Source: an uncultured Bacilli bacterium (lineage in GTDB: Bacteria; Bacillota_I; Bacilli_A; RF39; UBA660). Taken from it: a stretch of DNA of 64,000 nt. The notes under the pieces are model-generated. The model was not told the origin of the DNA. It saw nothing but the letters and a program-made list of their open reading frames with translations, and did no database searches. The stretch is from positions 1 to 64,000 of the forward strand of contig CAKPHC010000002.1 in assembly GCA_934155645.1 (NCBI GenBank). Reading direction: 5' to 3'. The first letter of the stretch is position 1; each line of letters begins with the position of its first letter. Shown in pieces: positions 36,380 through 45,436 of this stretch. The position numbers and the translations under genes are program-made.

Positions 36380-36412
36380 GAAAGGCCAGTTGCAAAGGGC
36401 TTTACAACTGGC
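36380..36412 (-). terminator. Terminator of surface protein B gene
   Basis: Minus strand GCCAGTTG-12 nt-CAACTGGC stem followed by a short T-rich tail. Confidence 0.7.
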
Positions 36413-36436
36413 TTTATTAGATTTAAGATAAATGTT

Positions 36437-37876
36437 TTAGTTAACTTTTATAACATACGGATTACTAATAGTTCCATCACCACTTGTAATTTCTGCAGTA
36501 GATTTCAGATTGATGACTGCACGCACGCCAACGCCGTGGCCGACGTCGGCGACGCCGATGTTGACCCTGTTACCAAGGTCGCGCACGCCCCACACGCCAG
36601 AGACAGAGCCAGAGGAGGTGTAGGGCGACATTGTCCAGAAATAACCTCCATTTACTAGATAACAACTTTTATTTTCTTCCTCATATCCACCACCTGCATA
36701 TGCTACTTCATCTGCTGTTATTAACCCTATTGGATATGTTAATGCTTTATTGCCCTTTGTTGATGTTGCTGTTGTATATAAATCATTACTTTGTGGGCAT
36801 TTAAATTGTGGTGTCTTATTTTTATTTAACCTATCATATGCTCCGTATATAGTATATGTTTTTCCTATTCCTGTTCCGCCTGATAAACTTCTATCTCCAC
36901 AAAAGCCTGAGTCTGCTATTAGTGATGAATAATTAACTAAATTATTTTGATACCATGTATCTAATGCTGTCTTGATTGTACTTGAATTTGTATTTGCATG
37001 GGTTGCTGCATATGTTGTTGAACCCGGTGTTCCATACATATATCCTATATAAGTTGCATCATCAACGTTAGCATTAAATTTACTATTACCTATTGAATCT
37101 TGCTTAATTAATCTAATACTGCCATCTTCATTTATTCTTACTATTCGCCATGTATTATTTGCAAATGATACATAGTTATTTTCTACTGCTCCTCTAAAGT
37201 AATATGTTACTTTATTATCTTCGGTATTTGTGCTTGTATAATATAATCCTTGGCCATTTGTATCACTACTTATTTGTGAAAAGTCTATATTACCATCACT
37301 TTGTGCATTATTGCTTTCCAATAACTCATTAACTAATAAAGTATTATCAGTAATATTGGGATTACTAGGTGTTAAGCTTTGTCCATCATCTTGTACATAA
37401 GATAATTTAATATTTAAAGTCTTATTACTTTGTGGTAAACGTGTTGCATTTATATCAAATTCTGTTGTAACTTGAAATGTAATGCTTTCTCCGCCTTTCA
37501 ATTTTGATTGTTCTTCAATTCCTGTAATACTATAAATGATTAGTCGACTACCGTTTGTTGTTGCCTCAATTTTTTCTAGTATGGCATCTAATGTACCATA
37601 GTTTGTTACTGTTACGTCAAATACCATTTTATCTCCTGGTTCTTTTACGCCTACATTGAATGTCATATTAGTATCATTATAAGTAGGTTCTTCAATGTTA
37701 TGTGCTCTACCAGTTGCTGTATATGTAACATTGCTTATTTTAATACCCCAAGTATCTGTTAAATTACTTGTACCCCTTATATTTAAACGTGTTGATAATA
37801 AAGAATAACCTGTAATCATAACAAATATTGCAATACACATTACTATAATAACTATTTTCTTTTTATTATTATACAT
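36437..37876 (-). CDS. Surface protein B: signal anchor, Ig-like stalk, variable domain with hypermutation signature
   Basis: 479 residues: Lys-rich start and membrane segment (about 7-24), stalk (about 30-160, KEPGDKMVFDVTVTNYGTLDA), and the large domain: FSQISSDTNGQGLYYTS, WRIVRINEDGSIRLI, FCGDRS, GLITADEVAYAGG, FWTMSP, then GVRAVINLKS. Residues between WTMSP and GVR are encoded by an unusually G+C-rich stretch (36505-36640). Almost identical to gene C over the stalk, so a recent duplicate or gene conversion partner. No cell-wall anchor motif; probably held by its N-terminal helix. AGGGTG lies before the ATG. Its promoter has no G tract. Confidence 0.75.
   Translation of the reverse strand: MYNNKKKIVIIVMCIAIFVMITGYSLLSTRLNIRGTSNLTDTWGIKISNVTYTATGRAHNIEEPTYNDTNMTFNVGVKEPGDKMVFDVTVTNYGTLDAILEKIEATTNGSRLIIYSITGIEEQSKLKGGESITFQVTTEFDINATRLPQSNKTLNIKLSYVQDDGQSLTPSNPNITDNTLLVNELLESNNAQSDGNIDFSQISSDTNGQGLYYTSTNTEDNKVTYYFRGAVENNYVSFANNTWRIVRINEDGSIRLIKQDSIGNSKFNANVDDATYIGYMYGTPGSTTYAATHANTNSSTIKTALDTWYQNNLVNYSSLIADSGFCGDRSLSGGTGIGKTYTIYGAYDRLNKNKTPQFKCPQSNDLYTTATSTKGNKALTYPIGLITADEVAYAGGGYEEENKSCYLVNGGYFWTMSPYTSSGSVSGVWGVRDLGNRVNIGVADVGHGVGVRAVINLKSTAEITSGDGTISNPYVIKVN
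36505..36640 (-). other. G+C-rich, NNC-codon-rich variable region in gene B
   Basis: On the minus strand the codons from the AAC before ATC to the GGC before GTT are ten NNC codons in a row (AAC ATC GGC GTC GCC GAC and so on). By my count 36541-36600 is about two thirds G+C, in a genome where most codons end in A or T. The 5' and 3' flanks (TTC TGG ACA ATG; GTC ATC AAT CTG) join smoothly to the conserved domain. Replacing variable bases by A gives runs of AAC, the form of template repeats in diversity-generating retroelements. Confidence 0.6.
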
Positions 37877-37908
37877 ATTTAATCACCCTATATTCTTACT
37901 CTATAGAT

Positions 37909-37938
37909 ATTATAACTTCTATTTAATAGATTTTGCAA
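37909..37938 (-). promoter_or_regulatory. Promoter of surface protein B (no G tract)
   Basis: Minus strand TTGCAA (37933-37938), 18 bp A/T-rich spacer, TATAAT (37909-37914); a run of T precedes the -35 box as in gene A. This is the constitutive-looking counterpart of the poly-G promoters. Confidence 0.7.
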
Positions 37939-37960
37939 TAAAAAAAAATAATTAACGGCC

Positions 37961-37989
37961 AAAAAGAGTGTTTGAACCTGTAAACACTC
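37961..37989 (-). terminator. Terminator of surface protein C gene
   Basis: Minus strand GAGTGTTT-8 nt-AAACACTC stem followed by TTTTT. Confidence 0.85.
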
Positions 37990-38025
37990 AAGTGTATATT
38001 AAATTATGTATATTAAAAATATAGG

Positions 38026-39504
38026 TTAATTGGTTTTAATTATATATGGACTATCACTAGTTCCAATACCTCCTGATATTCCTATATCAGATTTAAGGTT
38101 AATAACTGGGAATAATGGTGGTGTCATCCATTGAATACCACCACTGTTAAGAGTACCATTACCGTCAGTATAATTAACATAGAACATATGTAAAAAGCCA
38201 GAACTAACATGACCTGGTGTCATTGTAGTAAGTCCATTCCCGCTCGCCGATAACTTGTTTATATAATAACTTGTATTAACTGTTCTCTCTACTCCACCTG
38301 CATATGCAACTTCATCAGCCGTTATTAATCCAATTGGATATGTTAATGCCTTATTGCCCTTTGTACTAGATGTAGTTGTATATAAATCATTAGTTTGCGA
38401 ACATTTAAATTGTGGAGTTTTATTTAAAGCCAGTCTATAATAAGCTCCGTAATATGTTTCATTAGTACCGTAACCTAAAGCAGTATCAGTACTAACCCAA
38501 GTCTTAGCACTAGGAGCTACACTTCTATCTCCGCAAAAGCCGGCATCTACTAAATAACTTGCATAATTTGTTAAGTTGTCTTCATACCATTTATCAATTT
38601 TTTGTTTTATATCGCTAGAATTAGTATTTGCATGTGTTCCAACATATGTTGTCGAATCATTTGCCCCGTACATATATCCTACATATACATTACTGTTTTG
38701 GCCTGGATCACCCCAAATAACTTTTCCAATGTTTTCGTTTTTGATAAGTCTTATACTACCATCCTCATTTATTCTTACTATTCGCCAAATAAATCCTGCA
38801 AAGGATACATAGTTATTATCCACTTCACCTCTAAAGTAATATGTTTTTTTATTGCCTTCGGTATTTATACTTGTATAATAAAGTCCTTTACCATTTGTAT
38901 CACTGCTTATTTGTGAAAAGTCTATATTACCATCACTTTGTGCATTATTACTTGCCAATAACTCAGTAACTAATAAAGTATTATCAGTAATATTGGGATT
39001 ACTAGGTGTTAATGTTTGTCCATCGTCTTGTACATATGCCAAATTAATATTTAAAGTTTTAACACTGTTTATTAAAGATGTAGCATTTATATCAAATTCT
39101 GTTGTAACTTGAAATGTAATACTTTCTCCGCCTTTCAATTTTGATTGTTCCTCTATTCCTGTAATACTATATATGATTAAATAACTACCACTTGTTGTAG
39201 CATCAATTTTTTCTAGTATGGCATCTAATGTTCCATAGTTTGTTACAGTTACGTCAAATACCATTTTATCGCCTGGCTCTTTTACACCTACATTGAATGT
39301 CATATTAGTATCAGTATAAGTTGGTTCTTCAATGTTATGCGCTCTACCGGTTGCCGTATATGTAACATTACTTATTTTAATACCCCAAGTATCCGTTAAA
39401 TTACTTGTACCTTTTATATTTAAATTAGTTGATAATAAAGAATATCCTACTATCATAAAAAGTATTGTTATACACATTGCAATAATTATCTTCTTTTTTA
39501 CCAT
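38026..39504 (-). CDS. Surface protein C: signal anchor, Ig-like stalk, ligand-type domain
   Basis: 492 residues from ATG 39504 (GGAGTG upstream; the listed longer start is a GTG 9 nt before). Membrane segment about 5-23, stalk nearly identical to gene B, then FSQISSDTNGKGLYYTS, WRIVRINEDGSIRLI, FCGDRS and GLITADEVAYAGG. The end differs: MTPGHVSSG ... WMTPPLFPVINLKS, encoded by ordinary A+T-rich codons, so this variable part is not of the NNC type. Ends in SDSPYIIK like the others. Its promoter has an interrupted G tract. Confidence 0.75.
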   Translation of the reverse strand: MVKKKIIIAMCITILFMIVGYSLLSTNLNIKGTSNLTDTWGIKISNVTYTATGRAHNIEEPTYTDTNMTFNVGVKEPGDKMVFDVTVTNYGTLDAILEKIDATTSGSYLIIYSITGIEEQSKLKGGESITFQVTTEFDINATSLINSVKTLNINLAYVQDDGQTLTPSNPNITDNTLLVTELLASNNAQSDGNIDFSQISSDTNGKGLYYTSINTEGNKKTYYFRGEVDNNYVSFAGFIWRIVRINEDGSIRLIKNENIGKVIWGDPGQNSNVYVGYMYGANDSTTYVGTHANTNSSDIKQKIDKWYEDNLTNYASYLVDAGFCGDRSVAPSAKTWVSTDTALGYGTNETYYGAYYRLALNKTPQFKCSQTNDLYTTTSSTKGNKALTYPIGLITADEVAYAGGVERTVNTSYYINKLSASGNGLTTMTPGHVSSGFLHMFYVNYTDGNGTLNSGGIQWMTPPLFPVINLKSDIGISGGIGTSDSPYIIKTN

Positions 39505-39538
39505 AACACTCACTCCGAATTATGTTTTATCTGTAATC

Positions 39539-39568
39539 ATTATATCCCCACCCCTAAGGTTTTGGCAA
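39539..39568 (-). promoter_or_regulatory. Promoter of surface protein C with interrupted G tract
   Basis: Minus strand TTGCCA (39563-39568), 18 bp spacer that contains GGGG-T-GGGG followed by A, TATAAT (39539-39544). It looks like a poly-G spacer broken by a T, which would stop slippage and fix the spacer near the optimum. Confidence 0.75.
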
Positions 39569-39616
39569 GGGCGAAATGTTATCGCTTTTCAAATTTTCTT
39601 GATAATTTTTACCAAA

Positions 39617-39641
39617 TAAAAACTAGTGCGTTATGCACTAG
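39617..39641 (-). terminator. Terminator of the 39651-40475 gene
   Basis: Minus strand CTAGTGC-5 nt-GCACTAG stem followed by TTTTT. Confidence 0.8.
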
Positions 39642-39650
39642 CACGTTCTC

Positions 39651-40475
39651 TTATTTTTTTATTAAAGACTTAGGCATATCGCCATTATAACCATCAAAGA
39701 AAGATAATTGTTCACCTGTATAAATTGGTCCAAAAAATTCTTCTTTTGGTTGAACTACTTCTTTTTTTGCTTCTTCCTTTAATGCTTTCTCCTTAATTAC
39801 TTTTAATTTTTCTTTTTCTTCATCTAAAAATTCAATATAACGTTGTCTTAACAAAAACATTTCACGATATTCTTTATATGAAGTCAACCTATCTTCAAGT
39901 TCCATCTCTAATTCTTCATATTCATGATAACTATCCATACTAGAAGCCATCTTCATCTGATTAGCAATATTAACTGTAACCGAAGATAAATTAGTTTGTC
40001 TATTTCTAAAACTACTATTCATAAACATTAAAAATGTATCATTTTCACTGCTCAAAATCAAATTAATTGCTTTTCTCTTACCTAAATAATCATTAATTTT
40101 ACTACCTTCTACAAAAGATAATCTACTGTTTAGTTCACTATTATTAACTACATAATTTAAAGTATACATACTTCCATTATATTTGTACCCAATAAACATC
40201 TTATGCAAATTGTTCCCATAATAGCAAAATATATTAGGATTTACATAAGTCTTAAAAAATGAACTTAAGTCTTCTAGTGGCGTAAGAAACTTATCAATAT
40301 CACCTAGTAAATTCTTCTTTACTGGCTTTTTACTATCCAATGGTATATCGGAATACTTTTGTATTCTTCTTACATCAACATCTCCATCATTAGTAAAACT
40401 TACTGCGTATTGATGAGTTACATAAATTGGTTCAAAAATTAACATATATTTTGCTATACTATTTTTCTTTTCCAT
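39651..40475 (-). CDS. Hypothetical cytosolic protein with a C-terminal coiled coil
   Basis: 274 residues, no signal or membrane segment and no family that I recognise. The first about 150 residues look globular; about 180-245 are strongly charged and heptad-like (EYEELEMELEDRL and further Lys/Glu runs), suggesting a coiled coil; the tail has EEFFGPIYTGEQLSFF. GGGGGAT lies before the ATG. It has a near-consensus promoter that overlaps the priA 3' end and its own terminator, so it should be well expressed and monocistronic. Confidence 0.7.
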   Translation of the reverse strand: MEKKNSIAKYMLIFEPIYVTHQYAVSFTNDGDVDVRRIQKYSDIPLDSKKPVKKNLLGDIDKFLTPLEDLSSFFKTYVNPNIFCYYGNNLHKMFIGYKYNGSMYTLNYVVNNSELNSRLSFVEGSKINDYLGKRKAINLILSSENDTFLMFMNSSFRNRQTNLSSVTVNIANQMKMASSMDSYHEYEELEMELEDRLTSYKEYREMFLLRQRYIEFLDEEKEKLKVIKEKALKEEAKKEVVQPKEEFFGPIYTGEQLSFFDGYNGDMPKSLIKK

Positions 40476-40499
40476 AACTATCCCCCATTATTTGCCGTT

Positions 40500-40528
40500 A
40501 TTATACCATAATTACAGCATTTTGTCAA
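40500..40528 (-). promoter_or_regulatory. Consensus promoter of the 39651-40475 gene
   Basis: Minus strand TTGACA (40523-40528), 17 bp, TATAAT (40500-40505) preceded by TGG. Both hexamers match consensus. Confidence 0.8.
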
Positions 40529-40532
40529 AAAT

Positions 40533-42698
40533 CTATATCTGGTTTGGATTAAAATCAATATCAATCTTAACTTTAGAATTACTCTTGTAGTAATCTATTA
40601 TTTGATTTAAAACTGGATATAACATATCTTCTTTCTTATATTTAATAATAATATTAAATCTATAAGTATTATTTACTTTAAATACATTACTTACTGTAGG
40701 TCCTAGAACAATACTGTTAGCTAGTTCATTTTTTAATTTATTTGCAACCTTATTACTTTCATCTTTTGCTATATCATAAGAACTACTTATAACTTTTATA
40801 GAAACCAAGTAATAATATGGCGGATATCCAAGTTGTCTTCTTATTTGCATCTCTTCTTTAAAAAACTCTAAATAATTATGATCTTTAGCTAAAGCTATTG
40901 CATAATGACTAGGATTAAAGCTTTGAATAATAACTTCTCCTTTTTTATCTCCTCTACCACTTCTACCCGATACTTGACATAATAATTGAAAAGTATTTTC
41001 ACTGCTCTTATAACTAGGTATCATTAAACTAGTATCTGCATTAATTACTCCTACTAGAGTAACGTTAGCGAAGTCTAATCCTTTAGCAATCATCTGAGTA
41101 CCTAATAAAATATCATATTTATAGTCTTTAAAATCATTAATAATCCTAGCATGTGCTCCTTTTTTAGATGTAGTATCAAAATCCATCCTAACTACTCTAC
41201 AATCAAAGAGTTTATGTAGTTCTTCTTCTATTTTTTCAGTACCAACGCCTAGATTTTTCATACTGTGTTCATGACATTTAGGACATATTTCACTATGCTT
41301 ATTAGCATATCCACAATAATGACATCTAAGCATATTAGAACTTTTATGATAAGTAAGAGTGATATCACAATTAGGACATTTCTCTACGTGTCCACAGTTA
41401 GAACAAGTAATAAAAGATGAATAACCACGTCTATTAAGCAAAAGAATTATTTGTTCTTTCTTAGTTAATCGATCATTAATTAGTTCAATTAATTTACTAG
41501 AAAAATATGTACCTTTTTTCTTTTCTTTATTCATATCTATTATTTCTACTTTAGGTAAAGTTCTATTACCAACTCTATTAGGTAGTTTTACTAAATGATA
41601 GATACCCTTAAGACTTTTAGCATAACTTTCTAAATTAGGAGTAGCACTTCCCAAAATAACTGTACTATTATGATATTTACTACGTTCTATTGCTATGTCT
41701 ATAGCATTATATTTAGGATTATTATCTTGCTTATAACTAGATGTATGTTCTTCATCTATAACAAATAATCCTATATTTTTTAAAGGTGCAAATACAGCAC
41801 TTCTAGCACCAATTACTATTTTAACTTCTCCTTTTGCTATTTTACGATATTCATCATACTTTTCACCCTCAGATAATCTACTATGTAAAATTGCAATTGA
41901 TTCTTTAAAACGACTTTTGAATCGGTCAACCATCTGTGGTGTTAAAGATATTTCAGGAACAAGTACTATACTAGTTTTATCATTCTTTAAACACCATTCA
42001 ATCAGCTCCATATACACTTCAGTCTTACCACTTCCGGTAACACCATGCAATAAATAAGTGATAGGTTCTCCAAAAGTACTCAATACTGTATCTACTACTT
42101 TTTGTTGATCACCAGTTAATGGATACTTTTCTTTTATAGACACATCTGTAACAACTTCTCTATATACTTCTTTTTCTATCTCTTTAAGTATTCCTTTATC
42201 AACTAATGTTTTAACAATACTACTAGAAAGTTCTTTCTTTAAAACAGTACCCTTTTCACTAATTAAATCTATTATTTCTTTCTGTTTAGAAGTAATTTTA
42301 TAGTTATTTAAATTAGACATATCTATATTTAATTCAACATATTTTTCTATCTTTTTATTAATATTAGTTCCAGCTTGAGCTTTTAATGCTTTAGGTAACA
42401 TAACTTGATAACAAGATATTAAAGTAGATAAATATTTAAGTGACATTTTTTTACCTAACTCTAATAATTCAGTATCAAGAATTACTTCTTTATCTACTAC
42501 ATTTATTATTTCTTTTAATGAAGTTAATGAAGTATCATTTTTTACCCCTAAAACAAATCCCTCTAAAGTTTGACTGCCAAAAGGAACAGTTACTCTGATA
42601 CCTATTTTTATATCATTTTTCAAAGTTTCAGGAACGATATAATCAAAAACTTTATCTATATTTTTATTTGATAATTCTACTAATACTTCTGCAATCAT
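40533..42698 (-). CDS. priA: Primosomal protein PriA (replication restart helicase)
   Basis: 721 residues. N-terminal 3'-DNA-binding domain (FDYIVPETL, VPFGSQTLEGFV), Walker A GVTGSGKTEVY near residue 222, DEEH near 320, and the zinc-binding Cys cluster (CSNCG, CPNC, CHYCG, CPKC) near 440-490, then helicase C with GTQMIAKGLDF and SGRSGRG. It reloads the replisome at stalled forks. AAGGAGG lies 8 nt before the ATG. In Bacilli it is usually next to coaBC and def; here it stands beside surface protein D. Confidence 0.96.
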   Translation of the reverse strand: MIAEVLVELSNKNIDKVFDYIVPETLKNDIKIGIRVTVPFGSQTLEGFVLGVKNDTSLTSLKEIINVVDKEVILDTELLELGKKMSLKYLSTLISCYQVMLPKALKAQAGTNINKKIEKYVELNIDMSNLNNYKITSKQKEIIDLISEKGTVLKKELSSSIVKTLVDKGILKEIEKEVYREVVTDVSIKEKYPLTGDQQKVVDTVLSTFGEPITYLLHGVTGSGKTEVYMELIEWCLKNDKTSIVLVPEISLTPQMVDRFKSRFKESIAILHSRLSEGEKYDEYRKIAKGEVKIVIGARSAVFAPLKNIGLFVIDEEHTSSYKQDNNPKYNAIDIAIERSKYHNSTVILGSATPNLESYAKSLKGIYHLVKLPNRVGNRTLPKVEIIDMNKEKKKGTYFSSKLIELINDRLTKKEQIILLLNRRGYSSFITCSNCGHVEKCPNCDITLTYHKSSNMLRCHYCGYANKHSEICPKCHEHSMKNLGVGTEKIEEELHKLFDCRVVRMDFDTTSKKGAHARIINDFKDYKYDILLGTQMIAKGLDFANVTLVGVINADTSLMIPSYKSSENTFQLLCQVSGRSGRGDKKGEVIIQSFNPSHYAIALAKDHNYLEFFKEEMQIRRQLGYPPYYYLVSIKVISSSYDIAKDESNKVANKLKNELANSIVLGPTVSNVFKVNNTYRFNIIIKYKKEDMLYPVLNQIIDYYKSNSKVKIDIDFNPNQI

Positions 42699-42728
42699 AT
42701 CGTTCCTCCTTGAAAATAATTATACATG

Positions 42729-42752
42729 AAAAAAGGATATATTTCTATATCC
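42729..42752 (-). terminator. Terminator of surface protein D gene
   Basis: Minus strand GGATATA-4 nt-TATATCC stem followed by six T. Confidence 0.8.
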
Positions 42753-42761
42753 AATTAATTG

Positions 42762-45131
42762 TTATTGAAATGCTGACCTAGGTATTTCTATTACTGGTCG
42801 AACGCCATACGTATTAGCAGTTGCATAATAACCATAATTTCCTAAATATCCAGAACCGTCAAGCATCCATATATACATAGAACGTATTGCAGTTCCAGTC
42901 CAAAAGCTGGTGTTAGAAACCCAAGCTGGTGCATTACTACATGCATTTGAGCCGCCTGCATTACATCCCAAAGTTTGCAATTCATCATAAGTAATCAATC
43001 TAGCATTTAATATCTTGGCTCCTAAGCCTGTTAAATATGTTTTATAGTTTGATACATAAGTATATAAGCTAGATTGGCTTCCATATACTTCACAAGGATA
43101 TGATGTACAAGTACTATCCCAATAACTACTAGTTGAATATACTAAAGTACCATATACTGAATTATTTTTAGAACCCAATACATGAAAATCTTGTTTACCA
43201 GTACCTTTATAAATATAACTTCCTGCATTAACATCCAAATTATACCTAGCAAGTGCGGTTACTTTTGATGAGTCGCTTGATATTACATAAAAGTGTTCGT
43301 TACCTATTTGAATATCTGTTCCTACTGTATCAATATTTCCATTTACTTTTACATTAAATATTGAAGCATCAATCTCTATTACTGGACGAACTCCTGCTGG
43401 ACCAGTAGTACTAGAAATAAGATAATCATAATTTCCATCAGCATCAATCATTAATTCAGAACCACCATTATATGATGTGCCAGTCCAGTAAGCCATACCA
43501 TAAACCCATGTTGGTGCCCCAGCACTACCATTAAATTCATAACAAGCATGCCCGTCATAGGTACATCCTAATGCTACTAATTCAGAGTTAGTGATTAATC
43601 TAGCATTACGTATTTGTACTCCCAAGCTTTCTAAGTATAATTTATACTTTTCGACATAGTCATATGTATTTGAACCAACTTTATATGTATCATAAGGAGA
43701 ATCGCCACTAGCGTAACTACTCCAATACTCTTGTTCTGAATATGCTATAGCTCCTTTAGTGCTACCATTTACATTTGAATCTTGTTTACCAGTGCCTTTA
43801 TAAGTCGTTGACGTATCGCCGGTATTTATATCCAAATTGTATTTAGCAAGTGCTGTTATTTTACCTTTTGAATTAGATATTACATAGAAATGTTCATCGC
43901 CTATTTGAATATCTGTTCCTACTTTTGTTACATCACCATTAGCTTGTATTTTAATTGTTTTTTTATTAACACTTATCTCTGATTTTGGAACTTCGATTAC
44001 TGGACGGACACCGTGATTATAATCTATACTAGCTTCATCTCCACCAAGCAAACCACCACCTGGATTGTACGATGACCTACCTACTGCATATACAGTTCCA
44101 CTGGTATTTGCAGTACTTGTCCAATATCCAAAATTACCACTTAACCAACTTGGCGCTTGTGCACAGCTGGTACCACTGCAACCTAACCTTATTAGTTCAT
44201 CATATGATATTACTCTAGCTGATGATATTTTTGCTCCTAAAGTTTCTAAGTATGCTTTATAATTTTCTACAAAACTATAGAAACGAGTTTGACTATTATA
44301 TATTTCGCATGGATAACTAGTACATGTACTTGTCCAATAAGGAGTACTTTGTAAATAGTATTCTACTGTGCCCCCTGCATATCCTTGTTCCATTTCATGA
44401 TGGTGCCCAACAGCATGTGGACTTTGAATACCTGTTCCTTTATAAGTTGTTGTTGAATCACCTGTATTTACATCCAAATTGTATTTAGCAAGCGCCACTA
44501 CTTTAGTTGAATCACTTGATATTATATAGAAGTGTTCATTACCTATTTGTAAATCTGTTCCTACTGTATCAATATCTCCATTTGCTCTTATTACTTTTGG
44601 TTTTTGAATTATTAAATCTTCTCCTGTTACTGTTTGTCCCGCATCTTGTACACATTCTATATTTATTATTAAATCATTTGTTTTCTCATCTGGGACTGCT
44701 GTGTAATCCCTATCATATTCTACTTTTATTGTTATTGTCTTTGATGCTCCTGCTGCTAATTTATCTCCTTTTTTGATTCCTGTTACTGTATAAGTAGATG
44801 ATTCTGTTGCTGTTACACTCGCATCTATATTATTTACTATTGCTCCTATTGTTCCACCATTTTTTAATACTGCTGTATATGTTATTGAATCTCCTGGTTT
44901 CCTTAAATTAACTTCAAATTCTATCGTTGTATTAAAAATCTTTGGTGTGCTTGCTTCAGTTGCTGCCCCTTCTACACTCGTTTTCTCTATACTTTCAAAA
45001 TATACTTTCCAACTACTTGTTACCTCACTTATTCCATTTATTGTTAACCTAGTTGAAAATAGTGAGAATCCAGTTATCAATAATAATACTGCTATACTCA
45101 TTGCAATTACAATTGTTCTTTTCTTATACAT
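42762..45131 (-). CDS. Surface protein D: signal anchor, Ig-like stalk and three tandem ligand-type repeats
   Basis: 789 residues. N-terminal membrane segment (about 7-24) and stalk (about 28-165) as in A-C, then three repeats of about 195 residues (about 183-384, 396-592 and 594-789). Each repeat starts with GD..VGTD.QIG.EHFYVIS and ends with YWT..., then GVRPVIE. Cys residues recur at matching places (CTSYPCE in repeats 1 and 3). This domain differs from that of A-C but shares the terminal GVRPVI motif. No wall anchor motif. It is 4 nt downstream of a 66-residue ORF and has no G tract in its promoter. Confidence 0.75.
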   Translation of the reverse strand: MYKKRTIVIAMSIAVLLLITGFSLFSTRLTINGISEVTSSWKVYFESIEKTSVEGAATEASTPKIFNTTIEFEVNLRKPGDSITYTAVLKNGGTIGAIVNNIDASVTATESSTYTVTGIKKGDKLAAGASKTITIKVEYDRDYTAVPDEKTNDLIINIECVQDAGQTVTGEDLIIQKPKVIRANGDIDTVGTDLQIGNEHFYIISSDSTKVVALAKYNLDVNTGDSTTTYKGTGIQSPHAVGHHHEMEQGYAGGTVEYYLQSTPYWTSTCTSYPCEIYNSQTRFYSFVENYKAYLETLGAKISSARVISYDELIRLGCSGTSCAQAPSWLSGNFGYWTSTANTSGTVYAVGRSSYNPGGGLLGGDEASIDYNHGVRPVIEVPKSEISVNKKTIKIQANGDVTKVGTDIQIGDEHFYVISNSKGKITALAKYNLDINTGDTSTTYKGTGKQDSNVNGSTKGAIAYSEQEYWSSYASGDSPYDTYKVGSNTYDYVEKYKLYLESLGVQIRNARLITNSELVALGCTYDGHACYEFNGSAGAPTWVYGMAYWTGTSYNGGSELMIDADGNYDYLISSTTGPAGVRPVIEIDASIFNVKVNGNIDTVGTDIQIGNEHFYVISSDSSKVTALARYNLDVNAGSYIYKGTGKQDFHVLGSKNNSVYGTLVYSTSSYWDSTCTSYPCEVYGSQSSLYTYVSNYKTYLTGLGAKILNARLITYDELQTLGCNAGGSNACSNAPAWVSNTSFWTGTAIRSMYIWMLDGSGYLGNYGYYATANTYGVRPVIEIPRSAFQ

Positions 45132-45135
45132 ATTA

Positions 45136-45336
45136 TTACCTCACTTCTTTATATTCTTCTTTATCACTTTTTCTATCAACTAATTGATTAAATATTTCCT
45201 TAGCAACTTCATTATCATCATTAGAATAATCTTTACTACGTATTAAATTAGAATACATCTTTAATTCAACTGGTTTAATCTCTTTTTCGTGATTACAAGG
45301 ATCAACAATTTTTCTAACTAGAACATCATTTATCAC
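45136..45336 (-). CDS. Small hypothetical protein upstream of surface protein D
   Basis: 66 residues from GTG 45336, with AGAGGG about 7 nt upstream. Charged, Lys/Glu/Asp-rich, one Cys, no membrane segment; not a family I know. It ends 4 nt before the ATG of surface protein D and shares its promoter, so it may be a leader or regulator of that gene. A spurious ORF is possible, but the start site, the spacing and the lack of any other reading for the interval speak for it. Confidence 0.5.
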   Translation of the reverse strand: MINDVLVRKIVDPCNHEKEIKPVELKMYSNLIRSKDYSNDDNEVAKEIFNQLVDRKSDKEEYKEVR

Positions 45337-45379
45337 TTTAATACCCTCTTTCTAGTTTTATACAATATTATCTATAATA

Positions 45380-45409
45380 ATTTTATTCTCATACAATAAC
45401 TACTGTCAA
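45380..45409 (-). promoter_or_regulatory. Promoter of the small ORF-surface protein D unit
   Basis: Minus strand TTGACA (45404-45409), 18 bp A/T-rich spacer, TAAAAT (45380-45385), about 43 nt before GTG 45336. Confidence 0.55.
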
Positions 45410-45436
45410 TTGATTTAAACCTCTACTCCTGTAAAA

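Noticed and set aside
36300..36380. A full extra surface gene at 36091-36380
   Set aside because: No start codon, stalk or promoter and a frameshift; only the domain end remains.
39569..39600. Short GCGA hairpin with T tail as a plus-strand terminator
   Set aside because: Four-bp stem only and no plus-strand gene upstream.
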